Shown one piece after another: positions 1-8,393 of a stretch of DNA of 64,000 nucleotides (within the stretch, counting starts at the first letter, position 1; each line of letters starts with the position of its first letter). Both the position numbers and the translations under genes were made by a program. The notes below the pieces were generated by a model. The model was given only the letters and a program-made list of their open reading frames with translations. It ran no database searches and was not told where the DNA came from. Source of the DNA: Dictyobacter kobayashii (lineage in GTDB: Bacteria; Chloroflexota; Ktedonobacteria; Ktedonobacterales; Ktedonobacteraceae); the NCBI RefSeq assembly GCF_003967555.1, contig NZ_BIFS01000002.1, positions 868,001-932,000 on the forward strand, given 5' to 3'.

Positions 1-695
1 CCCGTCTCCGCTTCTGGCTTCTCCACATAGCGACCAGTCAATACACCAGCGGCCAGCGGATTATACACAATCACCCCAACGCCGTGCTCCTGGCACAATG
101 GCAATAACTCATCTTCGATCATGCGAAAAGCCATATTATAGCGAGGCTGCACACAGACGATACGCTCCAGCCCATTAACTTTACTGGTCCATAAGGCATC
201 AGCCAGGCGCCAGGCAGGAAAGTTCGAGCAGCCAACATAGCGCACCTTACCAGCACGCACCAGATCATCCAATGCCCGCAAGGTCTCTTCAAGAGGTACC
301 CCGGCATCAAACTGGTGCACCTGGTAAAGATCGATATAATCGGTCTTTAAACGGCGCAAACTGGCCTCACAGGCCGCAATGATATGACGGCGGCTTAAGC
401 CCTGATCATTTGGATACGGCCCCATCTTACCATAACACTTTGTAGCCAGCACAATACGATCGCGTGCATTGCGCTCACGCAACCAATTCCCCACAATCTC
501 CTCGGTCACCCCCACCAGAGCCTTCTCACCACCAGGATAGACATCGGCCGTATCAAAAAAATTGATCTCACCCTGCTCAGCCGTATCCATAATCTCAAAC
601 GCCGTCGCCTGGTCCGCCTGATTGCCAAACGTCATTGTACCCAGACAAACCTCACTCACCTTCAGACCCGTACCACCAAGACGTTTAATCTGCAT
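1..695 (-). CDS. Aldo/keto reductase, C-terminus outside window
   Basis: NAD(P)H-dependent reductase of the aldo/keto reductase superfamily (soluble TIM barrel). The reverse strand reads MQIKRLGGTGLKVSEVCLGT from an ATG at 695 and stays open to the window edge. The family signatures are visible in order: GTMTFG near residue 20, NFFDTADVYPGG with the catalytic Asp and Tyr near 40, LATKCYGK with the catalytic Lys near 75, then YIDLYQVHQFD with the catalytic His region and VGCSNFPAW. About 231 residues are present of the usual 310-330, so the C-terminal cofactor-binding part is missing only because the window starts here. The substrate cannot be read from sequence. It is transcribed away from the RDD gene. 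Confidence 0.93.
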   Translation of the reverse strand, partial: MQIKRLGGTGLKVSEVCLGTMTFGNQADQATAFEIMDTAEQGEINFFDTADVYPGGEKALVGVTEEIVGNWLRERNARDRIVLATKCYGKMGPYPNDQGLSRRHIIAACEASLRRLKTDYIDLYQVHQFDAGVPLEETLRALDDLVRAGKVRYVGCSNFPAWRLADALWTSKVNGLERIVCVQPRYNMAFRMIEDELLPLCQEHGVGVIVYNPLAAGVLTGRYVEKPEAET

Positions 696-977
696 AACTT
701 ACTACTCCTTCACTACTATACCGTATGCATAGACAATAGAGCGTCTCATCTCGATGAGGCACTATGTTATCTTACACGAATCATCAACCACATGAGTAGT
801 ATCGCCTCATCAAAAACAAGAGTATCTTGCCGCACAACTTTTTCTTTTTGAACACTGCTCCAGACAACCTGACGTGAATAACCAGATAGTTATAATCTTT
901 TTATCACAAAAATTGTCTTACTCCAATTAAAAATTTTTTAAGAATATAATTGATATAAGCTGACACAATCGATATTA

Positions 978-1006
978 TTGACAATATAAATACATTACTG
1001 TATTCT
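978..1006 (+). promoter_or_regulatory. Sigma-70-type promoter upstream of RDD gene
   Basis: TTGACA at 978-983 and TATTCT at 1001-1006 are separated by exactly 17 bases, in an AT-rich stretch 60 bases before the RDD start codon. This is a pattern match to the consensus; no transcription start is known. The rest of 696-1064 is AT-rich intergenic DNA where I see no gene. Confidence 0.6.
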
Positions 1007-1064
1007 TCAAGAAGAGCTTATATATTTTATTCTCAGAACATCTGAAAAACACTGGAGGTCTTAG

Positions 1065-1493
1065 ATGCAAACCCCATATGCACAGGAAAATGTACAGGCC
1101 GTCCCACAGGCATACGCAGGCGTAGGAATCCGCTTCGTAGCTGTACTTATTGACGGTATTATTATCGGCATCGTTAGCGGCATCATTACCGCAATCTTAG
1201 GTACAAAACAAGTCATCCTGGGAGCGAGTGTAGATACAATTTTATACTTCCTCTATTTTATTATCCTGGAAGCAACCATGGGCGCCACACTGGGCAAAAA
1301 AATCCTGGGGCTGCGCGTTGTACGCCAGGATGGAGCTCCCATCAGCTGGTCAGAGTCGCTCATCCGCAACCTGCTGCGCATTATTGATGGTTTGTTCGCA
1401 TATCTGTTGGGTGCTATCTTCATCTGGACCTCTCCTCTGAAGCAGCGCCTGGGTGACAAAGCTGCCCACACGTTAGTTGTTAAGGGCCGCTAA
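1065..1493 (+). CDS. RDD family membrane protein
   Basis: Small integral membrane protein of the RDD family (142 aa). The N-terminal block AGVGIRFVAVLIDGIIIG holds the Arg and first Asp that name the family, and the C-terminal part has LGKKILGLRVV and the amphipathic SPLKQRLGDKAAHTLVV block that closes most RDD domains. Three hydrophobic segments lie at about residues 22-45, 53-70 and 100-118. An AGGTC-type site sits nine bases before the ATG. RDD proteins are of mostly unknown role, some being linked to ion/proton exchange; nothing here narrows it. The gene is monocistronic, between a good promoter and a terminator hairpin. Confidence 0.88.
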   Translation: MQTPYAQENVQAVPQAYAGVGIRFVAVLIDGIIIGIVSGIITAILGTKQVILGASVDTILYFLYFIILEATMGATLGKKILGLRVVRQDGAPISWSESLIRNLLRIIDGLFAYLLGAIFIWTSPLKQRLGDKAAHTLVVKGR

Positions 1494-1514
1494 AACACAC
1501 CATCCAAAAACATC

Positions 1515-1555
1515 AAGAGAGGTTATGTTGTAGCAAATACAACATAGCCTCTCTT
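1515..1555 (+). terminator. Terminator hairpin after RDD gene
   Basis: Inverted repeat of 16 bases (aagagaggttatgttg and its complement) around a short loop, 22 bases after the RDD stop codon, followed by a T-rich stretch. Confidence 0.7.
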
Positions 1556-1624
1556 CATATTTATTCACCTCTTTTACAATTTATCAAACATAATATTTTA
1601 ATATTCCAATCATAAACACCCATG

Positions 1625-1698
1625 AATAAAAGCGAAAAAGACAAAAGACACCGCAGAGGGTCGCATCTATGGTGTCTTTTGTCTTTTTCGCTTTTATT
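1625..1698. terminator. Long perfect hairpin, possible bidirectional terminator
   Basis: Two perfectly complementary 28-base arms (1625-1652 and 1671-1698) enclose an 18-base loop. The arms are A-rich on the left and T-rich on the right, so a transcript from either side would end in a stem plus U tract. It lies between the RDD gene and the CHAT-TIR gene. Confidence 0.6.
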
Positions 1699-1887
1699 GT
1701 TTCTTTTTCTTGGGTCCTAAATTAAATTTGTTGATGGAATTTATTGATCGTGAAAACAATATATTATTTTCATCAACTTCTGGCTTAAGTGCAGCGTTTA
1801 CATATATACATATAAATCCTTGACTTGTTATCTCCATGTGTCCTACAATAATGCTGCAAATTCAGCATCATGATCTTTGAGAGGAAA

Positions 1888-3033
1888 ATGCTTGTGGATA
1901 ACAACGAGATTGTAAAAATACTCTTCCTGGCTGCCTCCCCACATGGAACAAAAAGTTTACAGTTAGATAATGAAAATCGATCCATCAAAGAATATATTCA
2001 ACGTTCCACTTATCGCGATAATTTCAGAGTGGAAAGCGAGTGGGCTGTTAGAGATAGCGACCTACTGTATTTTATGAATAGCCATCATCCTCAAATTGTT
2101 CATTTCAGCGGCCATGGCACACAGAGCGGTGAATTTGTGCTGGAAGGACAGGATCGATCGATTAAACCAGTTTCTGATGCAGCGTTCCATTCTCTTATGA
2201 AATTTTTCAAAAATGAGGTGAAGCTTGTCATTCTGAACGCCTGCAATTCAGCCACACAAGCAGAAGTAATAGCTCAAGAAATAGATTTTGTAATTGGCAT
2301 GGATGCCCCTATCAACGATAAAGCAGCGATAAGCTTCATTTCAGCTTTTTATCAAGCATTAGGTTTTGGCAACTCTATCCAGAATTCATTTGAACAGGGT
2401 CTTATCGAACTCCAGATCAAAAATATTCCAGCAGAACATATTCCACAGCTTTTTGTACGTACAGGGCTGAATGCCAATCAGGCTTACTGGCGCGACCTGG
2501 TAGCCCAGCCAGCACCACTATCAGATGAAAAATCTCAAGAGACAGGCTCGCTTAAATCGAAAAAAGCTGATGAACCAGTTTCGATTGTCATATCTTATGC
2601 ACCTGAAGATGAAAAATTCCGAAAAAACCTGGAAAAACACTTCATTACCATGAAACGGAACGGCGATATTACCATCTGGCACACAAACAGCACAACAGCC
2701 GGAGATAATATTATCGAAAAAGTTCACTACCTCGACACTGCAGACATTGTACTACTGCTGGTAAGTAAAGATTTTCTCTTTTCCGACAGTATCTATGAAA
2801 ATGAGCTTCGACCAGCTATAAATAGGCGCAGCAAAGGCTTGACTCACGTAATACCTATTATCGTATCCGAAACCGCAGATTGGGAAAAAGATCGGCTCTT
2901 CGGTGGTCTTTATCCATTGCCACGCGAGAAAAGGCCAGTCTCGGCATGGAAAGATGAAGATAGCGCGATTGTATCCATTGTCAATGATGTGCGTACAGTT
3001 ATCAACGGAATCAAAGCACAAAGATCCTCCTAG
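1888..3033 (+). CDS. CHAT protease-TIR domain fusion protein
   Basis: Two-domain protein (381 aa from the ATG at 1888). Residues about 7-200 form a CHAT (caspase-like) domain: VHFSGHG with candidate catalytic His76 and LVILNACNSA with candidate Cys119. Residues about 230-375 form a TIR domain: VSIVISYAPEDEKF, then ADIVLLLVSKDFLFSD and YENEL with Glu306 at the position of the NADase catalytic Glu. There are no TPR or NB-ARC repeats and no membrane segment. An in-frame ATG at 1870 exists, but GAGAGG at 1879-1884 suits the start at 1888. The neighbours are unrelated, so it acts alone or with distant partners. CHAT and TIR domains are both known effectors of bacterial immunity or regulated cell death; the role here is inference. 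Confidence 0.85.
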   Translation: MLVDNNEIVKILFLAASPHGTKSLQLDNENRSIKEYIQRSTYRDNFRVESEWAVRDSDLLYFMNSHHPQIVHFSGHGTQSGEFVLEGQDRSIKPVSDAAFHSLMKFFKNEVKLVILNACNSATQAEVIAQEIDFVIGMDAPINDKAAISFISAFYQALGFGNSIQNSFEQGLIELQIKNIPAEHIPQLFVRTGLNANQAYWRDLVAQPAPLSDEKSQETGSLKSKKADEPVSIVISYAPEDEKFRKNLEKHFITMKRNGDITIWHTNSTTAGDNIIEKVHYLDTADIVLLLVSKDFLFSDSIYENELRPAINRRSKGLTHVIPIIVSETADWEKDRLFGGLYPLPREKRPVSAWKDEDSAIVSIVNDVRTVINGIKAQRSS

Positions 3034-3100
3034 GATTACGGCTTTCTTTCACAAGAAAATATACCAACAATTTAGTACGCAAAAAGAATATCAGTATAAG

Positions 3101-3160
3101 GCAAACCTCTGGCGTGGCCCCTTTCAGGATAAAGGTAAAAAGAGGTTTGCTTTAGTTTTT
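3101..3160 (+). terminator. Terminator after CHAT-TIR gene
   Basis: GCAAACCTCT at 3101-3110 pairs with AGAGGTTTGC at 3141-3150, followed by TTTAGTTTTT. Confidence 0.7.
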
Positions 3161-3252
3161 GAGATGGGGAAAGTATTGCCTTCTTTGCTTTTGAGGTCCC
3201 GAATGACAATGTATTAATAGCCTGTCAACGTCAATAAATCTCTACAGATGAT

Positions 3253-3290
3253 GAAACGCTGCCCGGTTAAAATTGACCGGGCAGCGTTTC
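3253..3290. terminator. Strong 15-bp hairpin
   Basis: Perfect 15-base arms (GAAACGCTGCCCGGT and its complement) with an 8-base loop, 70 bases before the Nudix start. With the hairpin at 3101 this is all I see in 3034-3359. It may be a second terminator or a leader structure. Confidence 0.5.
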
Positions 3291-3359
3291 ACTGGATACA
3301 ATAGAGCTGTGTATACACACAAAAATATTACTAATCTGGATAGGATAGACATAATTTAG

Positions 3360-3761
3360 ATGGCAAATAGTATTGATAAGCTGGCCTGGATACATATTGT
3401 GGACCGTAAAATTCTAGTGACCCGTTCACAGGGTAAAGATCTGTTTTATCTGCCGGGAGGAAAACGTGAAGAGGGGGAGACTGACCAGCAGGCCCTACTA
3501 CGTGAAATTCAGGAAGAGCTGAGCGTTGAGCTACAGCCTGAGACAATCAGTTATCTGGGCACCTTTGAAGCCCAGGCCCATGGCAAACCTGAGGGCATAA
3601 TGGTGAAAACCACCTGCTATCAGGCCAGCTACACAGGCCACATCCAGGCGGCCAATGAAATCGCAGAAACCGCTTTTCTGAGCTACCAGGAGCGCAGCCG
3701 CTGCTCACTCGTGCTTCAAATCATTCTGGATACATTAAAAGACCAGGGCATTATTGATTAA
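3360..3761 (+). CDS. Nudix hydrolase
   Basis: Soluble Nudix-fold pyrophosphohydrolase (133 aa). The Nudix box runs from Gly34 to Val56: G-x5-E40-x7-R48-E49-I-x-E52-E53-L-S-V, so all metal-binding glutamates are present and only the last conserved Gly is Ser. The fold is preceded by KDLFYLPGGK and followed by YLGTFEAQAHGKPEGIMVK. It resembles short MutT/DUF4743-like members that clean up nucleoside diphosphate derivatives, but substrate class cannot be assigned. The ATG is close to TAGATAGG-like purine-rich sequence. It stands alone between hairpins. Confidence 0.9.
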   Translation: MANSIDKLAWIHIVDRKILVTRSQGKDLFYLPGGKREEGETDQQALLREIQEELSVELQPETISYLGTFEAQAHGKPEGIMVKTTCYQASYTGHIQAANEIAETAFLSYQERSRCSLVLQIILDTLKDQGIID

Positions 3762-3817
3762 ATACCTGGCCTTTTCTATATAGAACCGGCCGGGGAGGCA
3801 AGCGGGGGCAAGCCTCG

Positions 3818-4054
3818 CTACAGGGCCGAACCTAAAGCAGAGATATATCCTTCTGCTTCTTTAGCTACATGCAAGACCCAGAATAACTCGCGGACAGTAT
3901 GGGTACGTGCAAAAGCATTCCAGCTCTTCTCATTACCAACGATGGTTGAACTTGGTAGCCATTCAAAGGCTGCATAGTTACGCTGACGCGCAAATTCTAA
4001 GAGTGCTTCACGCACACGACATTCTTCACAATTACCACAAGAACAATTTTTCAT
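3818..4054 (-). CDS. Small Cys-rich protein of unknown function
   Basis: A 78-residue protein starting MKNCSCGNCEECRVREALLE. Four cysteines in the first eleven residues (CSCGNCEEC spacing) suggest a metal or Fe-S site or a zinc knuckle; the rest is a mixed Ala/Arg/Trp-containing helical stretch with no membrane segment. An upstream in-frame ATG at 4105 would add 17 hydrophobic-to-basic residues, but the ATG at 4054 leaves a conserved-looking Cys cluster at the N-terminus and has AAAGGG upstream. I do not recognise the family. Confidence 0.6.
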   Translation of the reverse strand: MKNCSCGNCEECRVREALLEFARQRNYAAFEWLPSSTIVGNEKSWNAFARTHTVRELFWVLHVAKEAEGYISALGSAL

Positions 4055-4141
4055 AAATATAGAACGCCCTTTACATAATCTTATTACCAATAAAAAGTCT
4101 ATCATGCCTCTATGGAGAAAGAAATGTTACAGGACTGATGT

Positions 4142-4196
4142 ATCAAGCCATACAAAAGCAGTCCTGCCTGGTAGGACCGCTTTTGTATGGCTTGAT
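4142..4196. terminator. Long hairpin terminator, shared
   Basis: ATCAAGCCATACAAAAGC pairs with GCTTTTGTATGGCTTGAT, with an inner AGTCCT/AGGAC stem. It lies just after the stop of the GT-C gene and upstream of the small Cys-rich gene, both on the minus strand. Confidence 0.7.
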
Positions 4197-4209
4197 TAGA
4201 TGTAAAATT

Positions 4210-5967
4210 TTATCTTGTTGCGATACTGGCATTCTCGGGATCTGAGGATGTGGGCAGTTCTGCTGTTACCAGGGCTTGATTATGACGTGCGCGAGCAGAG
4301 AAGTAGACGATCAAAGCTGCGATGATAGGCGGCGCCATCATCAAGGTGTAGCGCATTGCCAGCTGGTAGCCGACGATACGGAAGAAGGCCAGGTTCATAT
4401 AAGTGAACACAGCGCTGGCAGAGAAAACCAGGCAGAAAGCTACCAGAGCGCGTGTGAGGCGGCCTAAGGAAAAGGATAGTGCCACCGGAGCCAGAGCGAC
4501 CAGCCAGACCACATACCAGGAATAGAACCAGGGAGTGACGATAAGGATAATCGTCATCATTCCCAGGCTACCCACAATCAGGGTCCGCATTGAAGGTGAG
4601 CGCCAGGTATACCAGATACCGGCCAGCACAGCGATCCCCATCGCCAGCACATCTACTTTACTCCAGAAGCCCCGGTTAGCCATGGCATGTGCCGCAAAGG
4701 TAACGACCGGGATAGACGTATTCGGGTGCACATAGAGCCAGTTCATCGCTACCCGCATCAAGGAGTTCTGAGCGCCACTGGAAGATGGTGGTGTGCCAAA
4801 GCTATGCACAATCTCCCCCAGACCATGACCAATCCAGAAGGGTAAATATGCAGCCAGGGCAATGACTACGAACAGGCCACCAGCAATGACTACATTTTTC
4901 AAGGCAGCCAGCCAGGGCATCTCGCGCAACGGCGTATGGGGTGTACCCAGAGTTTTAGCGGCCAGCACAAGCAAGAAAAAGATAATAGCCGGAATCGAGG
5001 TAAACTTTACCAGCACAGCAAGGGTCAAAAACACGATCGCCGGCCAATAATGTTTAAAGCGCGTAAAACCAAGCTGATTGGCACGAAAACAGAGGAAAAA
5101 ACCATACAACAGCAGCGTACTCATAAAGACATCGTTATGAGCTCCCAGTGGTCCCTCAAACAACATCAAAGGATTCAAGGCATAGAGGAACATGCCAAGA
5201 GTTATGGTACGCTCCGACCGTCCGGTAAGACGTAAAATACGCCCAATCAGCAACACATTCAATATATGACAGGCCAACCCCAGACAGCGGTAAATATAAA
5301 AGTAAGGTAATGGATGATCCCCGAAGATAAGCGAGAGCAAGCCAGCCAGATAAACCCAGACGGGCCCATAAGCCGATGGAGTATCGCTCCAACCATCAAT
5401 ATGTGTGATCAAATCATTATAAGCAACCTGCCTGGGAGTCGAAAAATACGGATTCGCCCCATGAGCCCCTACCAGATTGCCATAGTCAGCGTACACAAAA
5501 AGATCTTTTGAGGCCATGCCAGGAGTCAACACAAAAATCACGCCAGCGACAATAGCCCCGATCCACATCCAGCGGCGTAAGGAGCGCATCTGTTCAACAG
5601 TCGCACGCTTACCGATAAAGTAGGCGGCAACAGTATAGAGAACAAAAGCCAGCGCCAGCAATAACAGAATCTCAATGTTTCCTGTCATGTAGATCGCGAC
5701 ATTATCGGAATGGGAAAAATGCATAGGCAACCAACGGCCCCAGCCAGTCAAAAATGGCATTGCAGGGGGAGAGAAATTGCGTGGAGTCGCAATATCTTCT
5801 GTCAAGCCAGTATAACCCACGTGTCCCAGACGAGCAATAGGTGTGGTAATCAACACAATACACGCCACAAAAGCCAGCACACAAAAGATCATAAACCAGG
5901 GTTGAGAATTTCTCTGACCCCCTGACTGCTTTGATATTGGTTGCCCAGTTTCTATCGTTTTACTCAT
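4210..5967 (-). CDS. GT-C type membrane glycosyltransferase (MptA/B-like)
   Basis: Polytopic membrane protein, 585 aa with roughly 12-13 hydrophobic segments. The first long extracytoplasmic loop holds DLFVYADYGNLVGAHGANPY-like sequence (Asp155, Asp161), the place of the catalytic acid in GT-C enzymes, followed by TPSAYGPVWVYLAG and ALNPLMLFEGPLGAHNDVF, all typical of polyprenyl-phosphate-mannose dependent alpha-mannosyltransferases and DUF2029/GT87 relatives. It would transfer a sugar from a lipid carrier to an acceptor on the outer face of the membrane. Sugar and acceptor are not deducible. The start at 5967 gives a 20-residue hydrophilic cytoplasmic tail before the first helix. Confidence 0.8.
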   Translation of the reverse strand: MSKTIETGQPISKQSGGQRNSQPWFMIFCVLAFVACIVLITTPIARLGHVGYTGLTEDIATPRNFSPPAMPFLTGWGRWLPMHFSHSDNVAIYMTGNIEILLLLALAFVLYTVAAYFIGKRATVEQMRSLRRWMWIGAIVAGVIFVLTPGMASKDLFVYADYGNLVGAHGANPYFSTPRQVAYNDLITHIDGWSDTPSAYGPVWVYLAGLLSLIFGDHPLPYFYIYRCLGLACHILNVLLIGRILRLTGRSERTITLGMFLYALNPLMLFEGPLGAHNDVFMSTLLLYGFFLCFRANQLGFTRFKHYWPAIVFLTLAVLVKFTSIPAIIFFLLVLAAKTLGTPHTPLREMPWLAALKNVVIAGGLFVVIALAAYLPFWIGHGLGEIVHSFGTPPSSSGAQNSLMRVAMNWLYVHPNTSIPVVTFAAHAMANRGFWSKVDVLAMGIAVLAGIWYTWRSPSMRTLIVGSLGMMTIILIVTPWFYSWYVVWLVALAPVALSFSLGRLTRALVAFCLVFSASAVFTYMNLAFFRIVGYQLAMRYTLMMAPPIIAALIVYFSARARHNQALVTAELPTSSDPENASIATR

Positions 5968-6443
5968 ATAATTATTCTACACTCAATATGTCTACATCTT
6001 CAGATGCTCACAATATTAGCTTACGCAAACGCTACACTTGTCTAATACGAGGGAGGATTACAGAGGTAACCAATTAGCGCAAAAAGGGTACCAGGCCAGT
6101 CAGAGCTGCTATTTTATGCTCCCTGGTACTATAATAGGCAACGCTGCAAAAACCATATTCTGCTCCATAGCAGTGAGCAAGGGCCATAAAAACTGCTTGA
6201 GTACCTTGACTTACGACTGCTACTGGCACATTTATTCAATAGCCCAGCTGGGCTACTATAATTTCGGTCTATCAACTATGAAAATCGACCTGGCTATCCA
6301 GAAAGTGCAATCCTGTGAATGGCCGTACACAGTATTATAAGCTGAACATGCCATTCAAGCTCCACCCAGACTATGACACAACCATAACATAAATGCTCAT
6401 CTATGTACATAGATGAGCCAAATAGCTCATATAATAAGCAAAT
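5968..6443. other. Intergenic, no convincing gene
   Basis: 476 bases before the mobile element. A 100-codon open frame at 6038-6340 has no ribosome site and no recognisable composition, so I leave it out. A short inverted repeat (GTACCAGG ... CCTGGTAC) lies near 6090-6130. Nothing else seen. Confidence 0.5.
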
Positions 6444-6604
6444 CAGGGCTTTTTAATGTTCCTCTTTGGCGCCTGCGGCGCCGGGTTGCAGATGTGGTGT
6501 GTATTGGGCGGCCGCGGCCGCCCAATACACACCACATCTGCAAGAGGGTACATGTACAGCGTAGCGCTTGCTCGTGATCTCTGGACGAACAGTAAAAAGC
6601 ACTG
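6444..6604 (+). mobile_element. Palindromic MITE, family A copy 1
   Basis: Non-coding element of 161 bp. It begins CAGGGCTTTTTAATGTTC and ends with the near-complement GAACAGTAAAAAGCACTG, so it has terminal inverted repeats of about 18 bp. Inside, after the constant block TTTGGCGCCTGCGGCGCC, is a perfect 58-bp palindrome (arms 6486-6514 and 6515-6543), then a constant block GTAGCGCTTGCTCGTGATCT. The flanks TAAGCAAAT (6435-6443) and TGCGCAAAT (6605-6613) agree at 7 of 9 positions, consistent with an aged 9-bp target duplication. No transposase is encoded, so movement would need one in trans. Confidence 0.8.
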
Positions 6605-6872
6605 TGCGCAAATCAATGGTACGCAGAGGATCTCATATTCTGGTATACTGTTCAATACATGAGAACTTATCAATATAAAATAGCAGGAGACCAGGGGCCG
6701 GGGTTCAACCCAATGTGACAGAGGGCAGCAAGAGGCCTGATACAAAAGACTCAATAGCTGTCCTCACGGATCAGGTATGTATTATAATAAGACATCTTAT
6801 CTGTAGTATTTCGCTGCAAACAATAGCCACCAACCAGGGGCATTGAGTGCAATCAAATTATGAGGTATAAAC

Positions 6873-7265
6873 GTGACCACACGAATACTTGTCATTGAAG
6901 ACGAGCCCGATATACTAGAGCTCTACCGTCTACTTCTGGAAACAGAAGGATACGAGGTACACGCAACAGACATCGCATATAGCGATGTGACTGAAGTTGA
7001 GCGCATTCAACCACATCTGATTATTCTGGATCTGATGATCGGACTCAAACAAGAAGGATGGACGTTTCTGGAACTGCTCCAAAGAAATCCTCAAACAGCA
7101 TCAATTCCCCTCATGCTCTGTACAGCCGCAGAACACGAATTAAAGGATAGGATTGATGAATTAAAAACACCCAGCATCGATATCGTATTTAAACCATTTG
7201 ATGTCGAAGAACTTTTACAGGTAATACAAAAGTTGCTGGCGCTTTCTCCAATTAAAACGCCCTAA
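6873..7265 (+). CDS. Stand-alone response regulator receiver 1
   Basis: CheY-like single-domain protein (130 aa, GTG start; AGG at 6863 upstream). The acidic pair is in LVIEDEPD, the phospho-acceptor Asp in LIILDLM near residue 52, the switch Thr in MLCTAAE and the conserved Lys in VFKPFD. No output domain follows. Such proteins relay phosphate from a histidine kinase to a partner by protein contact. It is the first of three receiver genes in a row on the same strand, with gaps of 78 and 198 bases; no kinase is nearby. Confidence 0.92.
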   Translation: MTTRILVIEDEPDILELYRLLLETEGYEVHATDIAYSDVTEVERIQPHLIILDLMIGLKQEGWTFLELLQRNPQTASIPLMLCTAAEHELKDRIDELKTPSIDIVFKPFDVEELLQVIQKLLALSPIKTP

Positions 7266-7343
7266 GCAGCCAGTTAAAGTTTATGCAATCTGAAGATATA
7301 GTTCTGTTCATATACAAAACGAAGCGCATCACGGAGGAGATTT

Positions 7344-7745
7344 GTGCCTCATCTTGAGTTACAGGAAACTGAAGAAACAAAACATACTCAAATAACCATA
7401 GTTATTGTTGAAGATGACAGTTCGATTGGATTATTTCTCACCCTGGCGTTTTCAGAAGAGACGCCATATCGGTCGATCCTGGTTCCCACGGCCGAAAGGG
7501 CACTGACATTAATAGAGACCGTCAAACCTGATCTATTCATTCTGGACTATCAGCTCCCCGAGATGGATGGCCTACAACTCTGCCAGGAACTTCGCATGCG
7601 CCCGACCTTCTACGACGTTCCTATTATTCTGATGAGTGCAAATCTACCAAATAGAGATTTTAAGCAACTACAGGTTACCAGTATTGCTAAACCGTTTGAC
7701 CTGGATCAATTGTTAGATACTGTCGATCAACTGCTAAATAATTAA
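7344..7745 (+). CDS. Stand-alone response regulator receiver 2
   Basis: CheY-like receiver (133 aa) starting with GTG at 7344 behind a clear GGAGGAG. An 18-residue hydrophilic tail precedes the fold. VEDDSS carries the acidic pair, FILDYQLPEMDG the phospho-acceptor Asp, LMSAN has Ser in place of the switch Thr, and IAKPFD the Lys. There is no DNA-binding or enzymatic output domain. It is clearly different in sequence from the receiver before it, so the pair is not a recent duplication. Confidence 0.92.
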   Translation: MPHLELQETEETKHTQITIVIVEDDSSIGLFLTLAFSEETPYRSILVPTAERALTLIETVKPDLFILDYQLPEMDGLQLCQELRMRPTFYDVPIILMSANLPNRDFKQLQVTSIAKPFDLDQLLDTVDQLLNN

Positions 7746-7943
7746 ACTGAAATATGTTATACTAACGCAGAATAAAAACTTATCCATATGTATTTTTAAC
7801 GATATGCATATGGCTCAATCGGATAAGCGTAGCCGCCTGAATGGCCAAAGTGTCTCCCCAAAAGCGCTGAGGTGTAATTGGTGGAGCTAGCCACACATGA
7901 GCGGCGTTTCCAGTTGTGTTTAATAGCCAGGAAGGAGAAAGGT

Positions 7944-8393
7944 ATGCAGAGCGAGATGGGGTCGCCCGTCATGATCATCGAAGATAATAATTACGACTTT
8001 GAAATATTACAATGGGCCTTTTCAAAACTAGCTACCCACACACCACTACTGCACTTCAAAAACGGTGAACAAGCCCTGGCCTTTCTACAATCCTCGAACG
8101 ATTTTTTATCTCCGTCCCCAACACCAAGCGTAATTCTACTGGATCTAACGCTCCAGGATATGGACGGTCAGGAGATTCTAGGTATCATTAAGCGGGATGA
8201 AAAATTGAAAAAAATTCCCGTTATTATCTGGACCTCTTCAGCCAATGATGAGAGGATAGCAGCCTGTTTCCAGCTAGGGGCCAATAGTTATATGATTAAG
8301 CCCACTAAACGAGAAAATTTTTTACAAAGCGCAAAATTCTTACAATCCTACTGGTCAAAAACACAAAACGAGACATCTATTTATCAGCCCTAA
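7944..8393 (+). CDS. Stand-alone receiver 3, Rcp1-like
   Basis: Receiver-only protein of 149 aa from the ATG at 7944, chosen because GGAAGGAGAAAGG lies directly upstream; an upstream frame to 7878 has no ribosome site. Motifs: MIIEDNNYDFEIL (the double acidic site with Asn, as in Rcp1-type receivers that partner phytochrome-like kinases), VILLDLTLQDMDG with the phospho-acceptor Asp, IIWTSSAND with the switch Thr and YMIKPTK with the Lys. The Rcp1 likeness is by pattern only. A cognate kinase must be elsewhere. Confidence 0.9.
   Translation: MQSEMGSPVMIIEDNNYDFEILQWAFSKLATHTPLLHFKNGEQALAFLQSSNDFLSPSPTPSVILLDLTLQDMDGQEILGIIKRDEKLKKIPVIIWTSSANDERIAACFQLGANSYMIKPTKRENFLQSAKFLQSYWSKTQNETSIYQP

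Noticed and set aside
2903..3217. 104-codon frame overlapping the end of the CHAT-TIR gene
   Set aside because: It is in another frame of a clearly coding region and runs through a terminator hairpin.
1888..4054. A multi-gene defence island formed by CHAT-TIR, Nudix and Cys-rich genes
   Set aside because: The genes are separated by strong terminators, one is on the other strand, and the Nudix protein looks like a generic enzyme; position alone does not support a system.
6038..6340. 100-codon frame between the GT-C gene and the MITE
   Set aside because: No ribosome site, no family resemblance and unusual composition; treated as intergenic.
6690..6760. Possible tRNA suggested by GGGGTTCAACCC
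   Set aside because: No matching acceptor, D or anticodon stems can be drawn around it.
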